Assembly (NCBI GenBank): GCA_016869515.1
Contig: VGDZ01000023.1
Location: 1 to 41,644, forward strand
Source of the DNA: Alphaproteobacteria bacterium
GTDB taxonomy: Bacteria; Pseudomonadota; Alphaproteobacteria; VGDZ01
DNA: 41,644 bases
Direction of reading: 5' to 3'
The notes under the pieces are model-generated. The model made no database searches. It was not told the origin of the DNA and saw only the letters and a program-made list of their open reading frames with translations. A program made the position numbers and the translations under genes. Positions 25,106-33,702 of this stretch are shown here, piece by piece (position 1 is the first letter of the stretch; the number at the start of each line of letters is the position of its first letter).

Positions 25106-25708
25106 TCAGCCTAGAAACGGCAGGTCGGCGAACAGGAAGAAGCCGTTGATCGTCAGCAGCGCCGCCACCCCGCCCAGGCCGGTGGCGAAGGTCAGCAGCA
25201 GCCGCGAGCTGGCGACGATCGACACCGAGGCCAGCACGATCGCGATCTGGAACAGCGCCTCGGCATAGTCGAAATAGGGATCCTGCTTGCGGGCGTGATC
25301 GCGCTGGGCCTCGAGCGTGCGGGCCTTGGCCATCAGTTCCTTGCGGCCCTCGCCGGTGTCGGGCTCGGAATCGTAGCGCTCGATGGTCTGCCAGTAGCGG
25401 TCCAAGCGACGCTGCATCATCTGCCGCGCCGGTTCGGGCAGGTCGCCGTCGCGCTTCAACACCATGTCGATCTCGTCCGCCGCCACCCGCAGCACGGTCT
25501 GGCGGACGGTCTTGGCCTGGTAGAAGGCCCAGGTGTTGGAGGCCTCGATGTTGGCGTTGGTCATTTCCTTGCTGGCATTGGCCGCGCCCAGTCCGGTGAT
25601 CGCCAACAGCATCGCCAATATGCCGATGATGATCGCCGCCGAGCGCTTGAAGCCTTCTTCGCCCTGCGAGTCGACATCCATCATTTCGGAAGCTTCCGCC
25701 GCTTTCAT
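25106..25708 (-). CDS. DUF4337 family membrane protein
   Basis: A 200-residue protein of unknown function that matches the DUF4337 layout. There is one N-terminal helix (SAAIIIGILAMLLAITGLGA), the conserved NANIEASNTWAFYQAKTVRQ segment, a charged helical middle that probably coils, and two C-terminal helices (FQIAIVLASVSIVASS and FATGLGGVAALLTINGFFLF). The start MKAAEASEM at 25708 has AGGGGAGA upstream. It lies 43 nt after the PimD-like gene and may share its transcript, but no functional link is known. Confidence 0.8.
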   Translation of the reverse strand: MKAAEASEMMDVDSQGEEGFKRSAAIIIGILAMLLAITGLGAANASKEMTNANIEASNTWAFYQAKTVRQTVLRVAADEIDMVLKRDGDLPEPARQMMQRRLDRYWQTIERYDSEPDTGEGRKELMAKARTLEAQRDHARKQDPYFDYAEALFQIAIVLASVSIVASSRLLLTFATGLGGVAALLTINGFFLFADLPFLG

Positions 25709-25751
25709 CGCCCGATCTCCCCTTTGCGGTCTCTTTTCGTGTCGCTGGCGC

Positions 25752-26885
25752 TCAAGACAAGTCGGCGAAACGCCGCTGATGCCAATCGGCATTGCCGAAG
25801 GCGACGTCGATCATGGTCAGACGCTTGAAATAGTGACCCACCGCCAATTCGTCGGTCATGCCCATGCCGCCATGAATCTGCACCGCTTCCTGGCCGACCA
25901 GGCGGGCCGAGCGGCCGATCTGGACCTTGGTCGCCGACAGCGCGCGCTTGCGGGTCTTGGCGTTGCGTTCGTCGAGATGCAGCGTGCCGTAAAGCGCCAT
26001 CGAGCGCGCCTCCTCGACGGCGATGGTCATGTCGACCATGCGGTGCTGCAGCACCTGAAAGCCGCCGATCGGCCGGCCGAACTGCTTGCGGGTCTTGGAA
26101 TACTGCACCGTCATGTCGGTCAGCACCGCCATTGCCCCCACCGCCTCGCTGCAGATTGCGGCGATGCCGTGGTCGACGACGCGTTCGAGCAGCGCCAGCC
26201 CGCCGTCGAGCGGGCCGAGCACGGCGGATTTCTCGACCCGCACCTTGTCCAGCGCCAAATCGGCCGCGCCCAGCCCGTCGACCGTGCGATAGCCGCGCAC
26301 GGTCAGGCCCTTGGCGGTCCTCGGCACCAGGAACAGCGACAGGCCGGTCTTGGCGCGCTGATTGCCCTTGGTGCGGGCGACGACCACGAAATGATCCGCC
26401 AGGTTGCCGCCATAGACCACGGCCTTGTGGCCGCTGACGACGAAACCGCCGCCGTCGGCCGCGGCTTGGGTCAGGCAGTCGGCCAGATCGTAGCGCGACT
26501 GGCGCTCGGCATAGGCCAGCGCCAGCTTGGTCTTGCCGGCGATCAGATCGGGCAGCAGCGCCTTTTTCTGGGCATCGTCGCCCGCCAGCGCCAGCGCGCC
26601 CCCGCCCAGCACCACGTTGGGCAGAAAAGGCTCCAGCACCAGCCCGCGGCCGAAGGCTTCCATGATAATCCCGGTCTCGACCGGTCCGCCGCCCAGCCCG
26701 CCATCGGCCTCGGCGAAGGCCACGCCCAGCCAGCCCAATTCCGCGAACTGCTTCCAGTGCGCCGGCTCGAAGCCGGCCTCGCTGCGCAGCACGCGGCGTC
26801 GGGTTTCGAAGGCGTAGGCCTCGCGCGCGAAACGCTCGACCTGGTCCTTGAGCAGCTGTTGTTCTTCGCTGAGCGACAAATCCAT
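25752..26885 (-). CDS. Acyl-CoA dehydrogenase, PimD-like small subunit
   Basis: FAD-dependent acyl-CoA dehydrogenases introduce the alpha-beta double bond in acyl-CoA. This 377-residue protein has the N-terminal helical domain (DLSLSEEQQLLKDQVERFA), the FGGG-like loop as GGLGGGPVETGIIMEAFGRGLVLEP, the beta domain, and C-terminal SKTRKQFGRPIGGFQVLQHR with VQIHGGMGMTDE. It resembles pimeloyl-CoA dehydrogenase small subunits. It follows the large-subunit gene after 3 nt, so a heteromeric enzyme is likely. The true substrate could be another dicarboxyl- or steroid-type CoA ester. Confidence 0.9.
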   Translation of the reverse strand: MDLSLSEEQQLLKDQVERFAREAYAFETRRRVLRSEAGFEPAHWKQFAELGWLGVAFAEADGGLGGGPVETGIIMEAFGRGLVLEPFLPNVVLGGGALALAGDDAQKKALLPDLIAGKTKLALAYAERQSRYDLADCLTQAAADGGGFVVSGHKAVVYGGNLADHFVVVARTKGNQRAKTGLSLFLVPRTAKGLTVRGYRTVDGLGAADLALDKVRVEKSAVLGPLDGGLALLERVVDHGIAAICSEAVGAMAVLTDMTVQYSKTRKQFGRPIGGFQVLQHRMVDMTIAVEEARSMALYGTLHLDERNAKTRKRALSATKVQIGRSARLVGQEAVQIHGGMGMTDELAVGHYFKRLTMIDVAFGNADWHQRRFADLS

Positions 26886-26888
26886 GGT

Positions 26889-28085
26889 TCAGAGTCCCAG
26901 GACGAATTTGGACAGGATGTTGCGCTGGATCTCGTTGGAGCCGCCGTAGATCGAGGACTTGCGCCAGTTGAAATAGGCCGGCGCCAGCGAGGCGGCATAG
27001 GCCGGGCCGATCGGCTCCTCGTTCCAGCCGTGCTCCAGCGCCTTGGGCAGGCTCGGATTGGCGTAGTAGCCGACCGCCTCCATCAGCAGCTCGGACAGGT
27101 TCTGCTGCATCTGGGTGCCGCGGATCTTGAGTATGTTGGCCTCGGCGCCGGGCTGCTTGCCGGCGTCGAGCTGGGCGAGGTAGCGCAGCTCGGTGTATTC
27201 CAGCGCCAGCAGTTCGATCTCGGTCTTGGCCAGCTTGAGGCGGAAATTCTCGTCCTCCTCCAGCTTGCGGCCGCCGACGATCTCGCTTTGGGCGATCTGC
27301 TTGAGGCGCAGCATCTGGCGCTGCGAGCGCCCGACCTGGGCGGTGCCGAAGCGCTCGTTGACCAACAGGAACTTGGCGTAGGTCCAGCCCTGGTTCTCCT
27401 CGCCGACGCGGTTCTCGACCGGCACTTTGACGTTGTCGAGGAAGACGTCGTTGATCTCGGCGCCGCCGTCCATGGTGACGATCGGCCGCACCGTCACCCC
27501 CGGCGTCTTCATGTCGATCAAGAGGAAGGTGATGCCTTCCTGCTGCTTGGCGGCGGGGTCGGTGCGCACCAGGCAGAAGATCCAATCGGCATATTGGGCG
27601 AGGGTGGTCCAGGTCTTCTGGCCGTTGACGACGTAGTGATCGCCCTCGCGCACGGCGCGGGTCTTGAGGCTGGCCAGGTCCGAGCCCGAGCCCGGCTCGG
27701 AATACCCCTGGCACCACCAATCGTCGGAATTGAGGATGCGCGGCAGGAAGCGGTCCTTCTGGGCCTGGCTGCCGAAGGTGTAGATCACCGGGCCGACCAT
27801 GGTGACCCCGAACGGCACCAAAGCGGGCGTGCTGTTCAGCGCCAGCTCGCGATCGAGGACATAGCGCTCGATCGGCTTGAGGGCGGGGCCGCCCCATTGC
27901 TTGGGCCAAGCCGGGGCGTAGAGGCCCGCGGCGTGCAGCTTCTTCTGCCAGGCGATGGTTTCGGCGCGGCCGAGCTTGAGGCCGGATTCGACCTTGGCGC
28001 GGATTTCGGGGGGGTGGTTTTCGTCGACGAACTTGCGCACCCGCGCCTGAAAAGCGCGCTGCGACCGGGTCAGGTTGAGATGCAT
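26889..28085 (-). CDS. Acyl-CoA dehydrogenase, PimC-like large subunit
   Basis: A 398-residue acyl-CoA dehydrogenase. The N-terminal part reads HLNLTRSQRAFQARVRKFVD, the flavin-binding beta domain contains WWCQGYSEPGSGSDLASLKT and VVNGQKTWTTLAQYADWIF, and the C-terminus has SSIYGGSNEIQRNILSKFVLGL. Layout and wording fit PimC-type large subunits of pimeloyl-CoA dehydrogenase. Paired alpha/beta acyl-CoA dehydrogenases often share one complete set of active-site residues between two genes, which explains the twin arrangement. GAGGGAGG lies before ATG 28085. Pimeloyl-CoA as substrate is inference from resemblance. Confidence 0.9.
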   Translation of the reverse strand: MHLNLTRSQRAFQARVRKFVDENHPPEIRAKVESGLKLGRAETIAWQKKLHAAGLYAPAWPKQWGGPALKPIERYVLDRELALNSTPALVPFGVTMVGPVIYTFGSQAQKDRFLPRILNSDDWWCQGYSEPGSGSDLASLKTRAVREGDHYVVNGQKTWTTLAQYADWIFCLVRTDPAAKQQEGITFLLIDMKTPGVTVRPIVTMDGGAEINDVFLDNVKVPVENRVGEENQGWTYAKFLLVNERFGTAQVGRSQRQMLRLKQIAQSEIVGGRKLEEDENFRLKLAKTEIELLALEYTELRYLAQLDAGKQPGAEANILKIRGTQMQQNLSELLMEAVGYYANPSLPKALEHGWNEEPIGPAYAASLAPAYFNWRKSSIYGGSNEIQRNILSKFVLGL

Positions 28086-28122
28086 GTCGGCCTCCCTCGC
28101 CGAAGACTCCCCGGGCGCTTGG

Positions 28123-29124
28123 TTAGACGGTTTGGCGCTTGGCGTCCAGGGCCAGCGCGGCCAGGTCGATCAGGCCGGCTTCGCCGGCATCCGAGCCGAA
28201 AGCGAGGCGCTCGCCGCCGGGCGAAAACGCCAGCGCCGTGATGGGTGCCTCGCCGCCCTCGCGCAAGCCGACGCCGCGCCGCCCGGCGAGATCGACCAGC
28301 TGGATGGCGCCCGATTCGTAACCGGCGGCGGCGATCGGCTGACTGGGATGGCAGGCGACGCGCATGACCAACGGCCCGCCCAGCCCGCCCAGTTCCAGCG
28401 GCGGCTTGCCCATCGGCCCTGGGCCCGAAAACGGCCAGGCGACGATGACGTCGGCGCCGGAGGTCACCAGCAGGTTGGGCCGGGCGGCGAAGGCGAAACT
28501 GCGCGGCTTGGCGGCATAGCCCGACATGCGCATGTCCTGGGCATCCGCCAGCCGCCAGCCGTGCAGCGCGTTCTCCTGCATGGCGGTGACGACGTATTTG
28601 CCGTCCGGGCTGACGGCCACCGCGAGATGCGAGCCCTTCCACGCCAGGCGCTTGGGTTCCTGGGTCTCGGGCTTGGTCCACCACAGGCTGACCCCGCCGT
28701 AATGCGCCACGGCGACGCGCTTGCCGCCGGGAAAGAAAGCGACGCCGCCGACGGTCGAGGGATGGAGGAAGGATTTCTGCCGGCCGTCGGCTTCGATCAG
28801 CACCGCCCGCTTGCCGACGCCGGCCAGGACGCGGCCGCCATCCACGGCCAGATGCTCGATCCATTGGCCGGGCCAGGCGGCGATCTCGGCCGGGGAATCG
28901 TCGGCGGCGATGCGCCGGAGTCGGCCGTCGTCGCCGCCGGCGATCAGGTCGGGACCCTGGGCGACCAGCGCGCTCATCGCGCCGTCCTGGCAGGCAAGAT
29001 CGATCCGCTTGTCGCCGCGGACGATCTGCACCCGCCCATCGCCCAAGGCCAGGCCAAGCCGGCCGCCGGCATCGAAGGCCAGCGCCGCGACATGGGCACC
29101 GGCCTGCCAAGTCAGGTCGGCCAT
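28123..29124 (-). CDS. WD40-repeat beta-propeller protein
   Basis: A 333-residue protein made of repeated four-strand blades. Repeats are seen as HVAALAFDAGGRLGLALGDG, LAVAVSPDGKYVVTAMQENALHGW, and ITALAFSPGGERLAFGSDAGEAGLID, i.e. WD40-type units with variable WD dipeptides. No signal peptide is present, so it is probably cytoplasmic. It starts 1 nt after the cobW stop and so is made with the zinc GTPase. Similar WD40-CobW pairs are known in alphaproteobacteria, which suggests a scaffold role in metal handling, but that is inference. Confidence 0.82.
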   Translation of the reverse strand: MADLTWQAGAHVAALAFDAGGRLGLALGDGRVQIVRGDKRIDLACQDGAMSALVAQGPDLIAGGDDGRLRRIAADDSPAEIAAWPGQWIEHLAVDGGRVLAGVGKRAVLIEADGRQKSFLHPSTVGGVAFFPGGKRVAVAHYGGVSLWWTKPETQEPKRLAWKGSHLAVAVSPDGKYVVTAMQENALHGWRLADAQDMRMSGYAAKPRSFAFAARPNLLVTSGADVIVAWPFSGPGPMGKPPLELGGLGGPLVMRVACHPSQPIAAAGYESGAIQLVDLAGRRGVGLREGGEAPITALAFSPGGERLAFGSDAGEAGLIDLAALALDAKRQTV

Positions 29125-29125
29125 G

Positions 29126-30136
29126 TCAGGCGGCGCAGGATTCGAAGCCTTGGCGCAACTTCTCGCCGTCGAGCTTGCGGCCGATGAACACCATCTGGCT
29201 GTGGCGCTTCTCGCCCGGCTGCCAGGGCTGGCCGGGCGCGCCGTCGGTCATCATGTGCACGCCCTGGAAGACGAAGCGCCGGTCCTGGCCCTTGAGATCG
29301 AGAATGCCCTTGGAGCGTAGGATGTCCTGGCCCTGGGTCGCCAGCAGGCTTTGCAGCCAGGGCCGGAACTTGTCGCCGTCCAGCGGCCGGTCGAGGCTCA
29401 AGGACACGCTGGCGATGCCGGCCGCGGCGATATGGTCATGGCCGTGATCGTGGTGATGGTGTTCATGCTCATGGTCGTGATCGTGGCCGCAATGCTCGTC
29501 GTGGACATGGGTCTCGACCGCCAGCCGCGCCAGATCGAAGGCGCCGCGATCGAGGATGGCATCCAGCGGCACCTGGGCGCGGGCGGCGCGATGGACGCGG
29601 GCCTGCGGGTTGAGACGGTGGATGCGCTGTTCGACGCGACGCAGGCCGGCCTCGTCCATCAGGTCGGTCTTGTTGAGGACGATGACGTCGGCGAAGGCGA
29701 TCTGCTCCTCGGCCTCGCGGCTGGCCTCGTCCAGCCGCCGGCCGATATGATAGGCGTCGACCACCGTCACCACCGCGTCTAGCCGCGTCGCGCGCTTGAT
29801 CTCGTCGTCGGCGAAGAAGGTCTGCGCCACCGGCCCGGGATCGGCCAGGCCGGTGGTCTCGACGACGATGGCGTCGAACTTGCCCTTGCGCCGCATCAGC
29901 CCCTGGATGACGCGGATCAGGTCGCCGCGCACGGTGCAGCAGATGCAGCCGTTGTTCATCTCGAAAACTTCCTCGTCGGCGCCGACCACCAGCTGGCCGT
30001 CGATGCCGATCTCGCCGAACTCGTTGACGATCACGGCGTAGCGCTTGCCGTGGGGTTCGGTCAGGATGCGGTTGAGCAGCGTGGTCTTGCCGGCGCCGAG
30101 ATAGCCGGTCAGCACGGTGACGGGGACTTGCGACAT
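29126..30136 (-). CDS. CobW/COG0523 family metallochaperone GTPase
   Basis: COG0523 GTPases deliver zinc or other metals to client proteins. The 336-residue protein has Walker [11 protein letters not shown] (11-20), the metal-binding CxCC as C64-I-C66-C67 in NNGCICCTV, Walker [11 protein letters not shown], and NKTD for guanine. Residues 210-235 form a His/Asp-rich loop (runs of HDH and HHHH), typical of zinc-linked members. The CobW C-terminal domain follows. ATG 30136 was chosen because the protein begins directly at the P-loop strand. It is divergent from the His-rich transporter gene, with a Zur-like half site between them. Zinc is more likely than cobalt because of this context. Confidence 0.92.
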   Translation of the reverse strand: MSQVPVTVLTGYLGAGKTTLLNRILTEPHGKRYAVIVNEFGEIGIDGQLVVGADEEVFEMNNGCICCTVRGDLIRVIQGLMRRKGKFDAIVVETTGLADPGPVAQTFFADDEIKRATRLDAVVTVVDAYHIGRRLDEASREAEEQIAFADVIVLNKTDLMDEAGLRRVEQRIHRLNPQARVHRAARAQVPLDAILDRGAFDLARLAVETHVHDEHCGHDHDHEHEHHHHDHGHDHIAAAGIASVSLSLDRPLDGDKFRPWLQSLLATQGQDILRSKGILDLKGQDRRFVFQGVHMMTDGAPGQPWQPGEKRHSQMVFIGRKLDGEKLRQGFESCAA

Positions 30137-30163
30137 GCGCGGGCGCTCCTGGGCGGGGCGGAG

Positions 30164-30174
30164 GATATAACATC
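30164..30174. promoter_or_regulatory. Zur-like half site between cobW and the CDF-type gene
   Basis: GATATAACATC on the plus strand (GATGTTATATC on the minus) matches one full half of the alphaproteobacterial Zur palindrome GATGTTATAACATC; the other half is degraded. It lies 28 nt before the cobW ATG and 67 nt before the divergent gene. The stronger Zur-type site at 34633-34662 shares the ATGTTATA core. Confidence 0.5.
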
Positions 30175-30240
30175 GCCCGCCGACGGAATCGACCTTGTCG
30201 CTTGACCCTGCGGCGCGGAATGGTTCTATCGACGCCGCGC

Positions 30241-30876
30241 ATGAGCGGACATCGCCACCACCACCATCGCCATCACCATCAGGCCGACGATGTGCCGGCT
30301 GGACCGGGCTATCGCCGGGCATTGTGGTTCGCGCTGGCGGTCAATGCCGGCCTGTTCGTGACCGAGGCGGTCGGCGGCCATGCCGCCGAGTCGGTGTCAC
30401 TATGGGCCGATGCGCTCGACTTCCTCGGCGACAGCGTGACCTATGCGCTGGCGCTGGCCGCCGCGGCGATGGCCCAGCCGACTCGCTCGCGCCTGGCCTG
30501 GGCCAAGGGGCTGTCGATGGCGGCGATCGGGCTGTGGGTGATCGGGCTGGCGGCCTGGCGGGCCGCGACCCACGCCGATCCCGAGCCCGCCACCATGGGC
30601 CTGATCGCGGTCTTGGCCTTGGCCGGCAACGTGGCTGCGGCGCTGGCGCTCTATCCGCACGCCGAGGGCGACAGCATGATGCGCTCGGTGTGGCTGTGCA
30701 CCCGCAACGATGCGTTGGGCAATCTGGCGGTGTTGGCGGCGGCGGCGGGCGTGTTCGGCACCGGCACGCGCTGGCCCGACCTGGCGGTGGCGGCGCTGAT
30801 GGCCGGGTTGGCGCTGCACTCCGGGATCGCCGTGATGCGCGCCGCGCGCGCCGAGCTTCAGAACGCCAGCACGTAG
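30241..30876 (+). CDS. Short cation diffusion facilitator-type transporter with His-rich N-terminus
   Basis: A 211-residue inner-membrane protein beginning [14 protein letters not shown], a probable metal-binding tail. Six helices follow. The CDF metal-site motifs are seen as [16 protein letters not shown] in helix 2 and [16 protein letters not shown] in helix 5. The usual cytoplasmic C-terminal domain of CDF exporters is absent, as in a known short subgroup. Zinc is the likely metal from the neighbours. ATG 30241 is preferred because the His tail starts there; ATG 30220 would add seven residues. The 3' end overlaps the porin gene by 19 nt. Confidence 0.82.
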   Translation: MSGHRHHHHRHHHQADDVPAGPGYRRALWFALAVNAGLFVTEAVGGHAAESVSLWADALDFLGDSVTYALALAAAAMAQPTRSRLAWAKGLSMAAIGLWVIGLAAWRAATHADPEPATMGLIAVLALAGNVAAALALYPHAEGDSMMRSVWLCTRNDALGNLAVLAAAAGVFGTGTRWPDLAVAALMAGLALHSGIAVMRAARAELQNAST

Positions 30877-31964
30877 CTCACCCGGCCGCCATAGGCCTTG
30901 GCCTCGACTGCTCTTTCGGTGGTCTCCCTCCAGCCCAACTCGACCAGCAGGCCGAAACCGAATTTGTAGCCGGCCGCAACCGCTTTCAACTGATCGGTGG
31001 TCTCGGCATTGGCGGCGTTGTTGCTTTGGCGGTTCTCGCGGCCGGTGCGCGAGGCCGCCAGGTACCATTCGTTCCAGCCCAGCCGCGCCCCGGAGGTCAA
31101 ATAGGAGCGGTTGGAGGTGCCGCCATCGACATGGTTGATCTGGGTCCACTCGACCAGCGGCCGCAGCGACCAGGCATCGTCGATCTTCCAGTCGTATTCC
31201 AGGCCGCCGACATAGCCTTCCTGGGTGAAGCGATTGTTGGTGCCGCGCGCCTGGCGCTGCATGCCGACGGTGTAGCCCAGGCCCTCGGCGAAACCGAATT
31301 TCTGGCCGGTCAACGCCAAGGTATAGGAGTCGAACTCGCCGTCGTTCGACACGCCGCCATCCGAACGATGGGTGCGGCCGCGGCGGCCTAGATTTCTGTC
31401 GTTGCGCTTGGGCGCATTGACCACGCTTTGCGACAGGAAACTGTGGTCGGCCTGGAACAGGCTGAAGGCCAGTTCGTGGCTGCCGGCCTTTTCCAGATCG
31501 GCCTTGTAGGCCAGGCCGGCGCCGATCTTTTCCTTGACCTCGTAGTCGGCCGCCAAAACATTGGCGTAGAGGCCGACGCTCTTGGCGGAATCGAATGCCC
31601 AGCCGAAGGCCGGACCGTATTTGCCGGCTCTAAGGGTGAAGCCGGCCTGTTCGTAATTGGCGAAAAGCTTCTCGAAATAGAATCCTTCGTCCTCGAAATA
31701 GCGCGAGTCGCGGGCGTTGTTGCGCACCTGCTCGCCCTTGATCGAGCCTTGCAGCGACAGGGCTTCGCTGGCCTCGGCCTTGAAGCCGAGATCGATCTCG
31801 GCGAAGGCGTTGTTGCGGCGATTGATCTTGGGTTGGGTATCGTAGAAGCGGTCGGCCTGGACTTTGGTCGACAGCTCGCCCGAAAGCTTGGGGTAGTCTT
31901 CGGCGACAGCCAGCGCCGGTAGCGCCGCCAGCACAGCAATCATGGTCTTGCGCAAAATACTCAC
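30858..31964 (-). CDS. Outer-membrane porin-like beta-barrel protein
   Basis: A 368-residue protein with a clear signal peptide (KTMIAVLAALPALAVA, cleavage about residue 21) and alternating hydrophobic strands rich in Tyr, Trp and Gly. It ends [10 protein letters not shown] with the terminal Phe required by the BAM complex, so it is an outer-membrane barrel. It is not a TonB receptor: there is no plug domain and it is too short. It starts 6 nt after znuA and is the last gene of the zinc-uptake operon, suggesting zinc-responsive entry across the outer membrane. The pore's specificity is inference. Confidence 0.85.
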   Translation of the reverse strand: MSILRKTMIAVLAALPALAVAEDYPKLSGELSTKVQADRFYDTQPKINRRNNAFAEIDLGFKAEASEALSLQGSIKGEQVRNNARDSRYFEDEGFYFEKLFANYEQAGFTLRAGKYGPAFGWAFDSAKSVGLYANVLAADYEVKEKIGAGLAYKADLEKAGSHELAFSLFQADHSFLSQSVVNAPKRNDRNLGRRGRTHRSDGGVSNDGEFDSYTLALTGQKFGFAEGLGYTVGMQRQARGTNNRFTQEGYVGGLEYDWKIDDAWSLRPLVEWTQINHVDGGTSNRSYLTSGARLGWNEWYLAASRTGRENRQSNNAANAETTDQLKAVAAGYKFGFGLLVELGWRETTERAVEAKAYGGRVSYVLAF

Positions 31965-31970
31965 CCCCGC

Positions 31971-32852
31971 TCAGTCGACCGCGTTCATCGCCGCGACCAT
32001 AACAGACAGGTTGTGCCGCAGCATGGCCAAAAAATCCGGGGCCGGACCGTCCGGCCGCGACAGCGTGTCGGCATAAAGCCGCGGGCCGAGCCGCGCCCCG
32101 GTTTCGCGCGCCAACCGCTCGGCCAGTCGGGTTTCGGCCGGGCTTTCGACCAGCACCACGCGCACGCCTTCCGCGCGCACGGCGCGGATCAGGCGCGCCA
32201 TCGCCTGGGCCGAGGGCTCGGATTCGCTCGAAAGACCCTTGAGGGCAAGAACGCGCAGGCCGAAGGCTTGGCCGAGATAGCCGAAGGCGTCGTGGCTGGT
32301 GACGATGCGTCGGCGCTCGGATGGGATGGCGGCGATGGCGGCGCGGTATTCGGCGGCGAGGCTTTCCAGCCGCTTGGCATAGTCTTCGGCCCGCGCGCGA
32401 TGGCCCGCCGCGCCCGCCGGATCGAGCGCCGCCAGCCCCTCGGCGATGGTGGCGACATAGCGCGCGGCCAGGGCCGGGTCCTGCCAGGCATGGGGATCGG
32501 CGCCGTGATGGCCGCCCTGGCGCGGAGCGATGCCGGCACTGGCGACGATGACGCGGGGCTTGGCGCCCGAAGCCTTGACCAGGCGTTCGACCCAAGGATC
32601 GAAGCCCAGGCCATTGACGATCACGACGCGGGCTTGCGCGAGCTTGCGCGCTTCGGCCGGGCCGGGTTGGAAACCATGGGCGTCGGTCTCGGGGCCGACC
32701 AGCACCTCGACCCTGACCGCCTCGCCGCCGACGACGCGGGTCAGGTCGGCCAGGATGCTGAAGCTGGCGACCGCCACGATCTCGGCGCGGGCCGGTATCG
32801 CGGCCAGCAACAGCGCGGCCAGGCTAAGCGCGCAGATGCGGGCTTTGGACAT
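31971..32852 (-). CDS. znuA: Zinc ABC transporter periplasmic substrate-binding protein
   Basis: ZnuA captures zinc in the periplasm and passes it to ZnuBC. The 293-residue protein has a signal peptide (ICALSLAALLLAAIPARA), and likely metal ligands H59 (TDAHGF), H121 (DPHAWQDP), H187 (TSHDAFGYL) and D262 (YADTLS) are in the order of cluster A-I binding proteins. The usual long His/Asp-rich loop is reduced to QGGHHGADPH. Zinc rather than manganese is favoured by the Zur-type operator and operon; Mn-specific relatives share the fold. The start overlaps znuB by 29 nt. Confidence 0.9.
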   Translation of the reverse strand: MSKARICALSLAALLLAAIPARAEIVAVASFSILADLTRVVGGEAVRVEVLVGPETDAHGFQPGPAEARKLAQARVVIVNGLGFDPWVERLVKASGAKPRVIVASAGIAPRQGGHHGADPHAWQDPALAARYVATIAEGLAALDPAGAAGHRARAEDYAKRLESLAAEYRAAIAAIPSERRRIVTSHDAFGYLGQAFGLRVLALKGLSSESEPSAQAMARLIRAVRAEGVRVVLVESPAETRLAERLARETGARLGPRLYADTLSRPDGPAPDFLAMLRHNLSVMVAAMNAVD

Positions 32853-33702
32853 GGCGTCGATAGAGCGAGTCCCTCGCTCCGACCGCGACCGAAAGCAAAT
32901 AGAGGGCGCCTGCGCTCAGCACGATCGCCGGACCCGAGGGCAGGTCGAGATGGAACGACAGCAGCAGGCCGACGACGGTGGCGGTCAGCGCGATCGCGGC
33001 CGCGACCAGCATCTGTGTCCACACTGTCTCGGCCCAGAACCGCGCCGCCGTGGCGGGCAGGACCAGGAGCCCGATCGCCATCAGCGTGCCCAGCGCGTGA
33101 AACGCCGCCACCAGATTCAGCACCAGGAGTCCGAGAAATCCCAGATGCGCCAGCGTGCCGAGCCCGCCGCCATGGGTCTTGAGGAAACCCGGATCGAGGC
33201 ATTCGACCACCAGCGCACGATAAAGCGCGGCCAGCCCCAGCAAAGTCAGGCTGGCCACCGCCGCCATCAGCCACAGCGCCGCGTCGTCCACCGCTAGCGC
33301 CGAGCCGAACAGCGCCCGTATCAGGTCGATCGGCGTGCCGGCGCGCGACACCAGCATCACCCCCAGCGCCAGCGCCAGGACGTAGAATCCCGCGAAACTG
33401 GCGTCCTCCTTCAGCGTCGTCGTCCGCGCCATCAGCCCCGACAGGCCGGCAACCAACAGCCCGGCCACGAGGCCGCCCAGGCTCATCCACCAGATCGACA
33501 GCCCCGCCAAAAGGAACCCCAGCGCCGCACCCGGCAGGATGGCATGCGACAGCGCGTCGCCCACCAGGCTCATGCGCCGCAGCACCAGGAACACGCCCAA
33601 CGGCGCCGCGCCCAGCGCCAGCGCCAGCCCGCCGACCAGCGCCCGGCGCATGAAGACGAACTCGGCGAAGGGCGCGATCAGTAGATCGTAAGGCGAGATC
33701 AC
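32824..33702 (-). CDS. znuB: Zinc ABC transporter permease
   Basis: Membrane channel of the zinc importer. The 292-residue protein starts VISPYDLLIAPFAEFVFMRR and has about eight to nine helices. It carries the family segment RRMSLVGDALSHAILPGAALGF (residues split across the first two helices) and GTLMAIGLLVLPATAA, the ABC-3 permease signatures. The GTG start at 33702 overlaps the znuC stop in GTGA; the longer open frame upstream would lie inside znuC and is not hydrophobic. It overlaps znuA by 29 nt. Confidence 0.92.
   Translation of the reverse strand: MISPYDLLIAPFAEFVFMRRALVGGLALALGAAPLGVFLVLRRMSLVGDALSHAILPGAALGFLLAGLSIWWMSLGGLVAGLLVAGLSGLMARTTTLKEDASFAGFYVLALALGVMLVSRAGTPIDLIRALFGSALAVDDAALWLMAAVASLTLLGLAALYRALVVECLDPGFLKTHGGGLGTLAHLGFLGLLVLNLVAAFHALGTLMAIGLLVLPATAARFWAETVWTQMLVAAAIALTATVVGLLLSFHLDLPSGPAIVLSAGALYLLSVAVGARDSLYRRHVQSPHLRA

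Noticed and set aside
25533-28241. 902-codon open frame on the plus strand
   Set aside because: Antisense to the two acyl-CoA dehydrogenase genes; composition is that of a shadow frame.
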